This document shows positions 15,904-24,630 of a DNA stretch of 56,389 nt, piece by piece (the stretch's first letter is position 1; the number at the start of each line of letters is the position of its first letter). The stretch spans positions 1-56,389 of the forward strand of contig CAUDDP010000006.1 of assembly GCA_958448395.1 (NCBI GenBank), given 5' to 3'. The position numbers and the translations under genes were made by a program. The notes beneath the pieces are model-generated. The model saw nothing but the letters and a program-made list of their open reading frames with translations, was not told the DNA's origin and did no database searches. The DNA is from an uncultured Oscillospiraceae bacterium (GTDB lineage Bacteria > Bacillota > Clostridia > Oscillospirales > Ruminococcaceae).

Positions 15904-17748
15904 TTATACTTCCATAATAATGGGCAAAATCATTGGACTGCGTTTGGTTTTTCCATAGATATAATCGGAAAGTACATCTCGCAGCTTATTTTTCAGAGTT
16001 CCCCACTCTTTCAACTCCTGTGCGGAACAGTGCTGCAAAGTATCCAACAAAATTTGTCTTGCTTCTTCCATGAGTTCTTCTGACTCTCGTACATAGACAA
16101 AGCCTCTGGAGATGATATCTGGACCGGAAACAATCAAGTTTGCAGTCCGTTCAATGCCAATCACAACGATAATTAAACCATCTTGTGCCAGATGCTTCCG
16201 GTCACGCAATACAATAGAGCCGACATCGCCGACACCCAGACCATCGACCATCACTCTGCCGGATGGAACTTGTGATACCACTTTCATAGAAACACCATCT
16301 GTTTCAATCACATTCCCGATTTCACCAATGATGACATTGGACTCTGGCATTCCCATCGAATAGGCAATCTGTGCATGTTTTACCAAATGCTTATATTCCC
16401 CATGCACAGGAATAAAGAACTTCGGTTTTGTCAATGCCTGAATCAATTTCAATTCTTCCTGACAAGCGTGTCCTGAAACATGTACCTCGTACATTGCCTC
16501 ATAAATCACTTCTGCCCCCGACTTCATCAGTTCATTGACCACTCTGGTCACATGCTTTTCATTGCCTGGAATCGGATTGGCAGAGATAATGATAAAATCA
16601 TTTGGGGTAATCACCACTTTTTTATGGCTGTTCATCGCCATTCTGGTCAGTGCAGACATTGGTTCCCCTTGGCTGCCAGTGGTAATGAGTACAATCCGTT
16701 CATCCGGATAGCGGCTCATCTCATCAATATCAATCAGAATCCCCTTTGGTACATTCAAATATCCCAGTTCCAATGCAGTGGAAATGACATTCACCATACT
16801 TCTGCCAAAAACAGCAACCTTTCGATTGCAACGCTGTGCATTGTCAATGATCTGCTGAATCCGGTGGATATTGGAAGAGAAGGTTGCAATGATAATTCGT
16901 TTGCCAGTTGCCCGTTTAAACAACTTGTCAAAGGACTCGCCGACCGTCCGCTCGGAACGGGTAAAGCCGGATCGTTCCGCATTCGTAGAATCTGCCATCA
17001 ATGCCAGTACACCTCGGCTGCCAAGTTCGCCAAACCGTGCCAGATCAATCACATCATCATCCACAGGCGAAAAGTCCACCTTAAAGTCCCCCGTATGCAC
17101 AATGATGCCAGCTGGTGTGTGAATTGCCATCCCGACAGAATCTGGAATGGAATGGTTTACCTTAATAAACTCTACGCCCATGCACCCCATCTTCACAGTC
17201 CGCTTCGGCTGCACCTCACAGAGCTTTACTGTATTTGCCAGACCATGTTCCTCCAGCTTTCCCTTCACCAACCCCAGTGTCAATTTTGTGCCATAGACTG
17301 GTACATTCACCTTTTTCAACAGGTATGCTAAACCGCCGATATGATCTTCATGTCCATGCGTCAATACAATACCACGCAGCTTATCCCGATTTGCCTCCAC
17401 ATAAGTGAAGTCCGGAATGACAATATCAACGCCCGGCATATCACCATCCGGAAATGCTAAACCACAGTCCAGAATAAACATATCATTGCTGCATTCAAAT
17501 ACAGTCATGTTTTTTCCAATTTCATTTAAGCCGCCCAACGGAATAATTCGAACTGGTGTTCGCCGCACTTCCTGCTTATGATTGGAACGACTCTGAGATG
17601 CCGCAAATGCCGCAGTGCGTGTAACATTCTTTGCACGTCCTTTTGTCTTCAAAAGTTCTCCGCCATTCTGCTTTGGCGTTCTATGCCGATAATTTCGCTT
17701 TTTTGGCAGTGCTGCTGCCTTCCCTTCTTTTCCTTCTTTCGTAGCCAA
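15904..17748 (-). CDS. rnj: Ribonuclease J
   Basis: A 614-residue metallo-beta-lactamase/beta-CASP nuclease that degrades and matures RNA. Zinc motif HGHEDHIGG is near residue 115, followed by the beta-CASP domain and a final conserved HxSGHA-like block (HVSGHACQEE). A basic, low-complexity N-terminal extension (about 60 residues, rich in K, R, T and Q) comes before the catalytic core, as in some clostridial and actinobacterial forms. TTG 17748 was chosen because AGAGAGG lies nine bases upstream. It heads the ribonuclease J-gdpP-rplI-dnaB-tilS-ftsH series on the minus strand. Confidence 0.92.
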   Translation of the reverse strand: MATKEGKEGKAAALPKKRNYRHRTPKQNGGELLKTKGRAKNVTRTAAFAASQSRSNHKQEVRRTPVRIIPLGGLNEIGKNMTVFECSNDMFILDCGLAFPDGDMPGVDIVIPDFTYVEANRDKLRGIVLTHGHEDHIGGLAYLLKKVNVPVYGTKLTLGLVKGKLEEHGLANTVKLCEVQPKRTVKMGCMGVEFIKVNHSIPDSVGMAIHTPAGIIVHTGDFKVDFSPVDDDVIDLARFGELGSRGVLALMADSTNAERSGFTRSERTVGESFDKLFKRATGKRIIIATFSSNIHRIQQIIDNAQRCNRKVAVFGRSMVNVISTALELGYLNVPKGILIDIDEMSRYPDERIVLITTGSQGEPMSALTRMAMNSHKKVVITPNDFIIISANPIPGNEKHVTRVVNELMKSGAEVIYEAMYEVHVSGHACQEELKLIQALTKPKFFIPVHGEYKHLVKHAQIAYSMGMPESNVIIGEIGNVIETDGVSMKVVSQVPSGRVMVDGLGVGDVGSIVLRDRKHLAQDGLIIVVIGIERTANLIVSGPDIISRGFVYVRESEELMEEARQILLDTLQHCSAQELKEWGTLKNKLRDVLSDYIYGKTKRSPMILPIIMEV

Positions 17749-18039
17749 ATAAAAAACCTCTCTTTCTGCTCGCAAATGCGGCAGAAGGCATTGCACAAGC
17801 GACGCAATTTCCGTTCTGCTGTGTCATAGTTTGTGCAATTTCCATAACTGGATACATCCGATACAAATAAATCAAATCAAAAACAAGTTTTGCAACAATC
17901 ACCATAGTCTGGCAAGCCCGTTTACTGCCACAGTGGTGTTTCCCTGATCATTGTTCTTTTTATTTGCCGCATTTGCATTGTACGATTGTGAATAAATATA
18001 ATATATGATGATGCATTATAACAAACGATATTGCAAATG

Positions 18040-18292
18040 GAACATCTGCAATCACTGTCCATAGGACGGTGGGCGGCGTAGCCACCAGAGTACCGTTCAT
18101 ACAATCCTTGCAAAATGGTAGCCTTTACCCACTACATTTGCAGTCTGTTTCCAATTAAGCAATGCTTGATTGAAAACAGAGGATAGTATATAAAAATGCA
18201 GCCATTTCCAAATAAGTTTGCAAGTAGAGCTTATTACAAAACCAAAAAACAGCAATTTCAGAAGCCGTTTTTGGAAACGAACTATCACATGT
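18040..18292 (-). ncRNA. Candidate structured non-coding RNA, unassigned
   Basis: A consensus minus-strand promoter (18299-18327) points into about 350 bases without a plausible gene. The transcript would form several hairpins. TGCAAATG...ATTTTGCA encloses GGTA/TACC. ACGGT...ACCGT encloses GGTGG/CCGCC with a five-base bulge. GTCC-TAT-GGAC follows directly, then GCAGAT...ATTTGC. I do not recognise a tmRNA, RNase P or known riboswitch pattern. The 3' end is not clear. Confidence 0.42.
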
Positions 18293-18298
18293 AGCTTT

Positions 18299-18327
18299 AT
18301 TATACGACAGGAATGCCAGAATGTCAA
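18299..18327 (-). promoter_or_regulatory. Strong minus-strand promoter with no downstream gene
   Basis: Minus strand TTGACA (18322-18327), 17 bp spacer, TATAAT (18299-18304): a full consensus pair. No open frame with a ribosome site follows before the ribonuclease J gene, so it most likely drives the RNA candidate at 18040-18292. Confidence 0.78.
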
Positions 18328-18435
18328 GTTTTTTATTCTTCACATTTCGAATAGAAATACAAGAGTACTGCTATTTTTCATCCTTTTTATGTCGATTTTA
18401 TGTATAGATAGAATTACATCCCTTTTACAGCAATA

Positions 18436-18464
18436 GCATATCGAGTTGCCTGTCTGCATAGATT
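18436..18464 (+). promoter_or_regulatory. Possible sporulation sigma-E promoter
   Basis: GCATATC (18436-18442) and CATAGATT (18457-18464), about 15 bases apart, resemble sigma-E -35 and -10 elements. They lie 43 bases before the SPOCS/LysM gene. spoIVA is sigma-E dependent in Bacillus, which supports the idea. Confidence 0.4.
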
Positions 18465-18506
18465 GTAGTAACATCAACCCGCACGGGACAATAAGGAGGA
18501 TACCAC

Positions 18507-20060
18507 ATGGAACTGAAACTAAACCGGGAACGCATTCCCGTCACAGAACGTATTCTGGAGGAAACACAGGAACAAGGCGTAGAGCTGGATTATGTCCTGC
18601 CGGATTATGACCCTGAAATTTTCCGCATCATCAGCTGTGAAATGCAGCCGTCTGTCATAGACTACCAGCTAAACGGCAACCGGCTCAATTATGAATTGCA
18701 GGTGGATATCTGCGTTCTCTACTGTGGCAATGGCAGCCATAATTTACAGTGTGTCAATCAAACCATGCATTACACCAAGAATCTGGAACTGCAAACCAAA
18801 CCGGAAAATCCAGCCGTAACGTTACAAGCAAAAACGGATTACGCCAATTGCCGTGCAGTGAGTCGCCGTCGCCTAGATGTCAGAGGCGCCGTTTCGGTTC
18901 GGATCCAAATCACCGGCGAACGAATGCAGGAGGTCATTTCCGATGTATTTGGGATGCATATGCAGTGTCGCAAACAGACCATTGCCTATGCCAGCCAAAA
19001 ACAGCGTGCAGTAAAAGTCGTTTCTCTTTCAGAGGAAATTGAATTGAATGCGGCAAAAGCACCGATTCATAGTATTCTCCGCTGCACCGCACGGGCAGAA
19101 CAAGGCGAGCAATCCATCATTGCCGGAAAATTTGTGGCACGAGGAGAGGTTGCTGTCTCCATTCTGTACCGATGCGAATCGGAAGAACATCCAGAACCGG
19201 AAAGTATGCAGTTCACCATCCCCTACAGTCAAATTGTAGATATGGAAAAGATCGAGGAATCCTTCACCGGCATGGCAACGGTACAGGTCATTCGTTGCGA
19301 ATGTAAACCAACTGCGGATAAAAGCGGTGAGCAGAACTGTCTGAAATGCGAAGCAGATATTCGTTTAACCTGCATGGCATGCAAACCAGCAGCGGTACAA
19401 GTGGTAACAGATGCCTATTCCACCGCCTATCTCTGTGACTGCACCAGCACACCGCTGCGAATTGATGGCATTCCCGTTCCGTTAAAAGAACAGTTCTCCT
19501 GCACGGCTGCCATCCCTGCCGGCGATACCCCTGTGGACTTTGTCAGCGATTTGCAGTGCCGGATTAAAAATGTCAGTGCTGCACCTGTACCAGAACAGAA
19601 CCGTATTCGGGTAAGCGGTATGCTTTGCTGTAGTGTATTGGCAAAAGATGCAGAGGGAATGCCATTCCTACTGGAAAAAGAGGAAGCGTTTGAAGAACTG
19701 CTGACTACAACCGTTCCGCTGGAGCAGGCAACCCTTTGTGCTGAGGCAGAACCGGCAGAATCCTCCTTCCATCTTGCCGCAGATGGCAGTATTTCTATTA
19801 AAGCATCTATTTCTCTACATGGTATGCTCTATCCGGCAGCACAAGAAACCTGTCTTTCTGAGATCACAGTCGATGAAAATCGAAAGCGAACACGAGACAG
19901 TGACTGTGCTTTACGACTCTATTATGGTACCGTCGGTGAATCTGTCTGGGAGATTGCCAAACGATGCAACACCAAGGTATCTGCCATTTCTGCTGAAAAT
20001 GACCTAACAGGAGATACGCTGACAAAACCCGGTATGCTGTTTATTCCGATTGTACATTAA
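18507..20060 (+). CDS. SPOCS (DUF3794)/LysM spore coat morphogenesis protein
   Basis: A 517-residue protein. Most of it is SPOCS/DUF3794-type beta domains, seen as repeated strands such as RLDVRGAVSVRIQITGERMQEV (about residues 122-143) and the similar RIRVSGMLCCSVLAKD segment later. A LysM-like domain ends it (about 470-517: RLYYGTVGESVWEIAKRCNT). This is the clostridial counterpart of SpoVID/SafA-type coat proteins, which anchor the coat to the forespore surface. AAGGAGG lies nine bases before ATG. spoIVA follows after 12 bases, so the two form a sporulation operon. Confidence 0.85.
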   Translation: MELKLNRERIPVTERILEETQEQGVELDYVLPDYDPEIFRIISCEMQPSVIDYQLNGNRLNYELQVDICVLYCGNGSHNLQCVNQTMHYTKNLELQTKPENPAVTLQAKTDYANCRAVSRRRLDVRGAVSVRIQITGERMQEVISDVFGMHMQCRKQTIAYASQKQRAVKVVSLSEEIELNAAKAPIHSILRCTARAEQGEQSIIAGKFVARGEVAVSILYRCESEEHPEPESMQFTIPYSQIVDMEKIEESFTGMATVQVIRCECKPTADKSGEQNCLKCEADIRLTCMACKPAAVQVVTDAYSTAYLCDCTSTPLRIDGIPVPLKEQFSCTAAIPAGDTPVDFVSDLQCRIKNVSAAPVPEQNRIRVSGMLCCSVLAKDAEGMPFLLEKEEAFEELLTTTVPLEQATLCAEAEPAESSFHLAADGSISIKASISLHGMLYPAAQETCLSEITVDENRKRTRDSDCALRLYYGTVGESVWEIAKRCNTKVSAISAENDLTGDTLTKPGMLFIPIVH

Positions 20061-20072
20061 GGAGGCAACGCT

Positions 20073-21548
20073 ATGGCAAAAGATATTTATGAGGACATCG
20101 CAAGGCGAACCGGCGGTGATATTTATATCGGCGTTGTCGGTCCTGTCCGAACCGGTAAATCCACTTTGATTAAACAGCTGATGGAAAAGCTGGTGATTCC
20201 CCATATTCCAGAAGAATCCAAGCGTCTGCGTGCGGTGGATGAACTGCCGCAGTCTGCTGCTGGCAAAACCATTATGACAACCGAACCGAAATTTATTCCG
20301 GAAGAAGCAGCAGAAATCACGATCGGCGAACATACACACTTCCGGATTCGCATGGTGGATTGTGTCGGCTATATTTTACCCAGTGCACTGGGCTATATTG
20401 AAAATGACATGCCTCGTATGGTCAAAACACCATGGTTTGAAGAAGAAGTGCCATTCGGCATGGCAGCGGAAGTCGGAACACAAAAGGTCATCACAGAACA
20501 CGCAACGGTGGGACTTGTGGTGACAACAGACGGCAGCATTACCAATCTACCAAGAGAAGAATATGCTGCCTGTGAAGAACGAGTCATTCAGGAACTACAA
20601 CAGCTGGAAAAACCGTTTGTTGTCTTGGTGAATGCAGTGGAACCGCACAGCCGCCAAACAGAAGCACTTTGCGAAAATCTACAGCAAAAATATCATGCAG
20701 CTGTACTGCCGGTCTGCTGTCCGGAATTGGATGAGACGGATATTCAAGCCATCCTGACACAGTTGCTCTATGCATTCCCCATTCGAGAAGTAGAAATTCA
20801 AACAGCTGGATGGATTACCGCACTGAATGCGGAACACTGGCTCCGGAAATCTGTTTTCTCCAGCATTCGTGCCGCTGCCGAACCACTGCAATATGTGAGG
20901 GATGTGCCACAAATGACAGAAACACTTGCATCTGCGGAGCACATTCTCTCTGCCTCTGTCAAACAGATTGACCTTGGTACCGGTCATGCAGTTGTTTCTG
21001 TTGCTATGAATCCCGCACTCTTTTATCAAATTCTCGGCGAAACAACCGGCTTGCAGCTAACCTGTGAAAGTGACCTCTTCCCGGTTCTGACAGAACTCTG
21101 CAAAATTAAAAAATCCTACGATCGAATTGCTCCAGCACTGGAGGCGGTAGAAGCAACCGGCTATGGCATTGTCATGCCGCAACTGGAAGAAATGTCACTG
21201 GAAGAACCAGAAATCATTAAGCAAGGCGGCAAGTATGGCGTCCGGCTGCGTGCATCTGCACCATCTATTCATATGATGAAAGCATCTATTCATACCACAG
21301 TCAGCCCGATTGTAGGAACAGAAAGACAAAGCGAAGAATTGGTGATGTACCTGCTGGAGGGATTCGAGGAAGATCCCACAAAAATCTGGTCTTCTAACAT
21401 TTTCGGAAAATCTCTGCATGAACTGGTCAATGAAGGACTGCACAACAAGCTGAGCAAAATGCCAATGGAAGCTCGTTTGAAGCTACAGGAAACACTGGAA
21501 CGCGTGATCAATGAAGGCTGTAGCGGCTTAATTTGTTTCATTTTGTAA
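20073..21548 (+). CDS. spoIVA: Stage IV sporulation protein A, coat basement ATPase
   Basis: A 491-residue protein, the normal length. SpoIVA is an ATPase that polymerises on the forespore membrane to form the base of the spore coat. Residues 1-240 hold the TRAFAC-like domain with Walker A GPVRTGKST (about 24-32) and a switch/Walker B region RMVDCVGYI. The family's C-terminal end, EGCSGLICFIL, is present and needed for localisation in Bacillus. It is the most telling sporulation marker in the window. It is translated from AAGGAGG just after the SPOCS/LysM gene. Confidence 0.96.
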   Translation: MAKDIYEDIARRTGGDIYIGVVGPVRTGKSTLIKQLMEKLVIPHIPEESKRLRAVDELPQSAAGKTIMTTEPKFIPEEAAEITIGEHTHFRIRMVDCVGYILPSALGYIENDMPRMVKTPWFEEEVPFGMAAEVGTQKVITEHATVGLVVTTDGSITNLPREEYAACEERVIQELQQLEKPFVVLVNAVEPHSRQTEALCENLQQKYHAAVLPVCCPELDETDIQAILTQLLYAFPIREVEIQTAGWITALNAEHWLRKSVFSSIRAAAEPLQYVRDVPQMTETLASAEHILSASVKQIDLGTGHAVVSVAMNPALFYQILGETTGLQLTCESDLFPVLTELCKIKKSYDRIAPALEAVEATGYGIVMPQLEEMSLEEPEIIKQGGKYGVRLRASAPSIHMMKASIHTTVSPIVGTERQSEELVMYLLEGFEEDPTKIWSSNIFGKSLHELVNEGLHNKLSKMPMEARLKLQETLERVINEGCSGLICFIL

Positions 21549-21632
21549 CATGCTATATTCATGAATTCTATAAATCTATCTGCTATACTAAGAACGGAAT
21601 TCCGATTCCAGGATAGAGGAGGCATTTGGTTT

Positions 21633-22142
21633 ATGGATTCAAAAATAAATGAGCTGGTCACAGCCATGATCACGCTGTACCACGATGACCCCAAACGAAT
21701 TCACCATTTTATGAAAGTATACGCCTTTGCCAGTGCCATTGCACACAGTGAACAGGTCAATGCACAACTGCAACTGCGTATCGAAGCCGCCGCACTCGTA
21801 CACGATATTGGCATTCATGCTGCGGAACGAAAATACCGCTCTGCTGCTGGTGCCTATCAAGAAAAAGAGGGGCCGCCGCTTGCCCGTGCCATGCTGTTGG
21901 CAATTGGCTTTTCCGAACCATTTGTAGACCGGGTTTGTTTTTTAGTCGGACACCACCACACCTATACAGAAATTGACGGCATGGATTTTCAAATCTTAGT
22001 GGAAGCAGACTTTTTAGTGAATGCCAGAGAAGAAAAAATGACAAAAAAAGCCATCACCCATTTTCGGAATGTCTATTTTGCGACAGAAACCGGAAAGCAA
22101 TATTTGGATGAAACCTATGGACTCAATCGTTTAGGCGGTTAA
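21633..22142 (+). CDS. HD-domain phosphohydrolase
   Basis: A 169-residue single-domain protein with the HD pattern: an early His (FMKVYAFA region), HDIGIHAAERK with the HD pair near residue 52, then HHHTYTEIDG and EADFLVNA. The metal-binding H...HD...D set fits a small phosphohydrolase, probably acting on nucleotides; the substrate is unknown. ATG 21633 lies ten bases after AGAGGAGG. It follows spoIVA by 84 bases and may have its own promoter (a TATACT near 21584 has no good -35). A bidirectional terminator follows. Confidence 0.78.
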   Translation: MDSKINELVTAMITLYHDDPKRIHHFMKVYAFASAIAHSEQVNAQLQLRIEAAALVHDIGIHAAERKYRSAAGAYQEKEGPPLARAMLLAIGFSEPFVDRVCFLVGHHHTYTEIDGMDFQILVEADFLVNAREEKMTKKAITHFRNVYFATETGKQYLDETYGLNRLGG

Positions 22143-22162
22143 GCCAACAACATTCTTATCAT

Positions 22163-22206
22163 AAAAAATGAGCAGCTCCGTTATATATGGAAACTGCTCA
22201 TTTTTT
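22163..22206. terminator. Bidirectional terminator after the HD gene
   Basis: AAAATGAGCAG and CTGCTCATTTT arms with a T run on one side and an A run on the other. Confidence 0.9.
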
Positions 22207-22250
22207 ATATTTTCTTTTTTCGCATTGCTCTTTACAGCCATGCAAATCAA

Positions 22251-22511
22251 TTTTTGTATATTTTCCCTCTCGGGTAACGGTCTTAACTCCGCCGGCGAAT
22301 ACGCTTCGCTGTTCGCCTGTGTCCGCTGTCCGCCGTTGTACATTGTACATGTTTGCAGCCTTGTTCCCCTGAATTTGTGTATTCTGTATCGTTTTGTTAT
22401 TTTAGAGGCGGACAGCGGTGGCTTGTTCTTCGTTCCGTTTTCCTATCCAACTCGTTTGCTTTGCAGGGGACAGCTTGACCGCAGTCGCCATTCGGCGGAG
22501 TAATTCACTCC
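22251..22511 (+). repeat. Dispersed intergenic repeat, copy R3 (full length, type II)
   Basis: About 260 bp between convergent genes. It begins TTTTTGTATATTTTCCCTCT and shares with the other copies the blocks CGCTTCGCT, CCTGTGTCCGCTGTCCGCC, TTTGCAGCC, TTCTGTATCGTTTTGT and TTATTTTAGAGG. Its arms are self-complementary: ACTCCGCC (22286-22293) with GGCGGAGT (22494-22501), and CCGCTGTCCGCC (22323-22334) with GGCGGACAGCGG (22407-22418), a perfect 12 bp match. As RNA or single-stranded DNA it could fold end to end. Confidence 0.85.
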
Positions 22512-22537
22512 ATCATTGGAAAATGGATTTGTGTGCT

Positions 22538-23566
22538 TTACAGCTGATCCGCAATTGTATAAATCAGTTGTTCTGACTTCTCCCAGCCAAGGCATGGGTC
22601 TGTAATGGACTTACCATAAACGCCTTCCCCAATCTTCTGGGCACCGTCTTCAATATAGCTTTCAATCATAAAGCCTTTAAACAAGGCACGAATTTCATCG
22701 CTGTGACGACAACTGTGCAATACTTCGTTGCAAATACGGATTTGTTCCAGATACTTCTTGCCAGAGTTTGCATGATTCGCATCTACAATGACTGCTGGAT
22801 TTGCAAGATTTTTCTTTTCGTACAGTTCACACAACCGAATCAAATCCTCATAGTGATAGTTCGGCAGCGATTTTCCCTGATTGTCTACATAACCACGCAA
22901 AATCGCATGGGACAATGGGTTGCCGGCAGTGTGTACCTCCCATCCACGGTACAAGAATGTATGACTTGCTTGTGCTGCAACCAGAGAATTCATCATAACA
23001 GAGAGATCCCCGCCAGTGGGATTCTTCATACCAACCGGAATATCCAGACCACTTGCAGTCAAACGATGCTGCTGGTCTTCCACAGAACGTGCCCCAACGG
23101 CAACATAAGAGAGCAGGTCAGACAAATACCGGTGATTCTCTGGATACAACATTTCATCGGCACAGGTCAAGCCTGTCATTTCCACTGCCTTTGTATGCAT
23201 CTGCCGAATGGCAATCAAACCTTGCAGCATATCTTCTTTTTTCTGTGGGTCAGGCTGATGCACCATGCCCTTATATCCCTCACCAGTGGTTCTTGGCTTG
23301 TTGGTATAAATTCTCGGAATGATAATCAGCTTATCTGCCACTTTTTCCTGTACCTTTGCCAGCCGACAGGTATAATCCAGAACAGCATCTTCCCGATCTG
23401 CTGAACAAGGGCCAATAATCAGAAGCTTTTTATCAGATTCGCCTGTAAAAACCTTCTGAATTTCTGCATCTCTTGCAGCTTTGACTGCAACCAATTTGTC
23501 AGATAACGAAAACTGCTTCTTCAGTTCCTGTGGAATCGGCAGCTTTCGGATAAACTCCATATTCAT
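22538..23566 (-). CDS. aroF: 3-deoxy-7-phosphoheptulonate (DAHP) synthase, class I
   Basis: A 342-residue enzyme that joins phosphoenolpyruvate and erythrose 4-phosphate in the first step of aromatic amino acid synthesis. Motifs of the AroG/AroF/AroH type are clear: LLIIGPCSADREDA near residue 50, IIPRIYTNKPRTTGEGYKG near 80-100, VGARSVEDQQHR near 160, and a C-terminal VYGKSITDPCLGW. Which feedback-regulated isozyme it resembles is not clear, so the symbol is generic. It has a TTGCAA/TATAAT promoter and AAGGAG, and lies divergent to the shikimate-kinase-like gene. Confidence 0.93.
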   Translation of the reverse strand: MNMEFIRKLPIPQELKKQFSLSDKLVAVKAARDAEIQKVFTGESDKKLLIIGPCSADREDAVLDYTCRLAKVQEKVADKLIIIPRIYTNKPRTTGEGYKGMVHQPDPQKKEDMLQGLIAIRQMHTKAVEMTGLTCADEMLYPENHRYLSDLLSYVAVGARSVEDQQHRLTASGLDIPVGMKNPTGGDLSVMMNSLVAAQASHTFLYRGWEVHTAGNPLSHAILRGYVDNQGKSLPNYHYEDLIRLCELYEKKNLANPAVIVDANHANSGKKYLEQIRICNEVLHSCRHSDEIRALFKGFMIESYIEDGAQKIGEGVYGKSITDPCLGWEKSEQLIYTIADQL

Positions 23567-23605
23567 ACTGAAAGACTCCTTTTTTTCTCTTCATTTGCTC
23601 TATTT

Positions 23606-23634
23606 ATTATAAACCATTTTTCGTATAATTGCAA
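23606..23634 (-). promoter_or_regulatory. Promoter of the DAHP synthase gene
   Basis: Minus strand TTGCAA (23629-23634), 17 bp spacer, TATAAT (23606-23611). Confidence 0.75.
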
Positions 23635-23692
23635 GTATTTTTTACATTTTGCCGAAATGAAAAGCTTTTTGTACTGGTTTCTGGAAAGCACC

Positions 23693-23721
23693 TTGCAATT
23701 CGATATCAAAAATGATATAAT
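23693..23721 (+). promoter_or_regulatory. Promoter of the shikimate-kinase-like gene
   Basis: TTGCAA (23693-23698), 17 bp spacer, TATAAT (23716-23721), 45 bases before the ATG. Confidence 0.78.
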
Positions 23722-23766
23722 GAAAACCATCCTATCATCCAACAAACAGAAAGGAAGAAATGAAAG

Positions 23767-24273
23767 ATGCCAAATTTTATTTTTATTGGGATGCCCGGCT
23801 CTGGCAAGAGCACACTTGGAAAATTGGTGGCCGATTCTATGCACTATGCATTTCTGGACACAGACGATATGATAATAGATGCCTATGGCTGTGACCTGAT
23901 GCACCTGATTGATCAACATGGTGTAGAGGGATTTATTGCACTGGAAAGCCGCATTTTACAGCAGGTACAGGCGGAAAACACCATCATTGCCACAGGCGGC
24001 AGTGCGATTTACAGTGATACTGCCATGAAACATCTGAAACAAATTGGCAAGGTTGTTTATCTAAAGAGAACACTGCCGGAAATTGCTGCACAGGTGGGGG
24101 ATCTGGTAGCCCGTGGTGTCGTATGCCGCTGCGGTCACACACTGTCTGAAATTTATCAAGAACGCTGCCCACTCTATGAACGGTTTGCGGATATCGTAAT
24201 ACCACTGAACGAATATAGCGTTGCAGAAGCTGCGGTACACATTGAACAAACCATTCAGCCATTTCTATCCTAA
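23767..24273 (+). CDS. Shikimate-kinase-family protein (divergent active site)
   Basis: A 168-residue P-loop kinase of shikimate kinase length and fold. Walker A GMPGSGKST is at about residues 8-16 and the substrate aspartate DTDD near 31-34. RCPLYERFAD near 137-146 matches the late R-x-PLY motif. Two usual shikimate-binding features differ: the Arg of the GFR motif is Ile (VEGFIALE), and the GGG triplet reads ATGGSA. The lid lacks the usual RPLL. It may therefore be a related kinase clade rather than a true AroK, though the divergent DAHP synthase gene supports an aromatic role. AAAGGAAG precedes ATG. Confidence 0.72.
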   Translation: MPNFIFIGMPGSGKSTLGKLVADSMHYAFLDTDDMIIDAYGCDLMHLIDQHGVEGFIALESRILQQVQAENTIIATGGSAIYSDTAMKHLKQIGKVVYLKRTLPEIAAQVGDLVARGVVCRCGHTLSEIYQERCPLYERFADIVIPLNEYSVAEAAVHIEQTIQPFLS

Positions 24274-24290
24274 TGATTTCATGCAAATAA

Positions 24291-24342
24291 AAACAAAAAC
24301 AGCAGAATTGTTTGTGAAACCAAACTGTTCTGCTGCCATTTT
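24291..24342. terminator. Bidirectional terminator between the kinase gene and 6S RNA
   Basis: CAGCAGAA (24300-24307) and TTCTGCTG (24328-24335) with an inner GTTTG/CAAAC pairing. On the minus strand it is followed by TTTTTGTTTTT, ending the 6S RNA; on the plus strand by CCATTTTTATG. Confidence 0.9.
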
Positions 24343-24346
24343 TATG

Positions 24347-24562
24347 AAGAAAAATAAACCGCCTTGCCGTCATGTGGCGAATAAAACCAAGCTAAAATAG
24401 CAAGGTGGGTATCCGCCCGAATTCTTCACGCTCCCTTCTTCCGCCAAAGCGGGAGGTCTGCAATCCCAATCCGGAGCTAAATTCCCTTTGAAAAAGTGTT
24501 GGATTATAAAAACCACATTGTCACGCAAGTGCAAACTGCAACAAGGCAGTTATATTTCTCTT
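24347..24562 (-). ncRNA. ssrS: 6S RNA
   Basis: About 215 bases with no open frame. The ends pair in a long closing stem: 5' AAATATAACTGCCTTG with 3' CAAGGCGGTTTATTT. The middle has GCAGACCTCCCGC and the 3' half has GGGCGGATACCCACCTTG, the conserved block of Firmicutes 6S RNA as I remember it. 6S RNA mimics an open promoter and holds the housekeeping RNA polymerase in stationary phase. It has a strong promoter and a strong terminator. Ends are approximate. Confidence 0.8.
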
Positions 24563-24568
24563 ACCTAT

Positions 24569-24597
24569 AGTATAGCACATTTTTTTGAAAAAATCAA
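24569..24597 (-). promoter_or_regulatory. Promoter of 6S RNA
   Basis: Minus strand TTGATT (24592-24597), 17 bp spacer, TATACT (24569-24574), with AT-rich sequence around the -35. Confidence 0.78.
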
Positions 24598-24630
24598 TTC
24601 TTTTTTCAAAAAAATCACACCAAATCCTGC

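Noticed and set aside
17922..18113. Small minus-strand frame in the RNA candidate
   Set aside because: It has no ribosome site, and its codons follow the hairpin sequences.
24360..24560. A riboswitch for the shikimate-kinase-like gene
   Set aside because: The RNA lies on the opposite strand downstream of that gene, with 6S-type ends and its own promoter.
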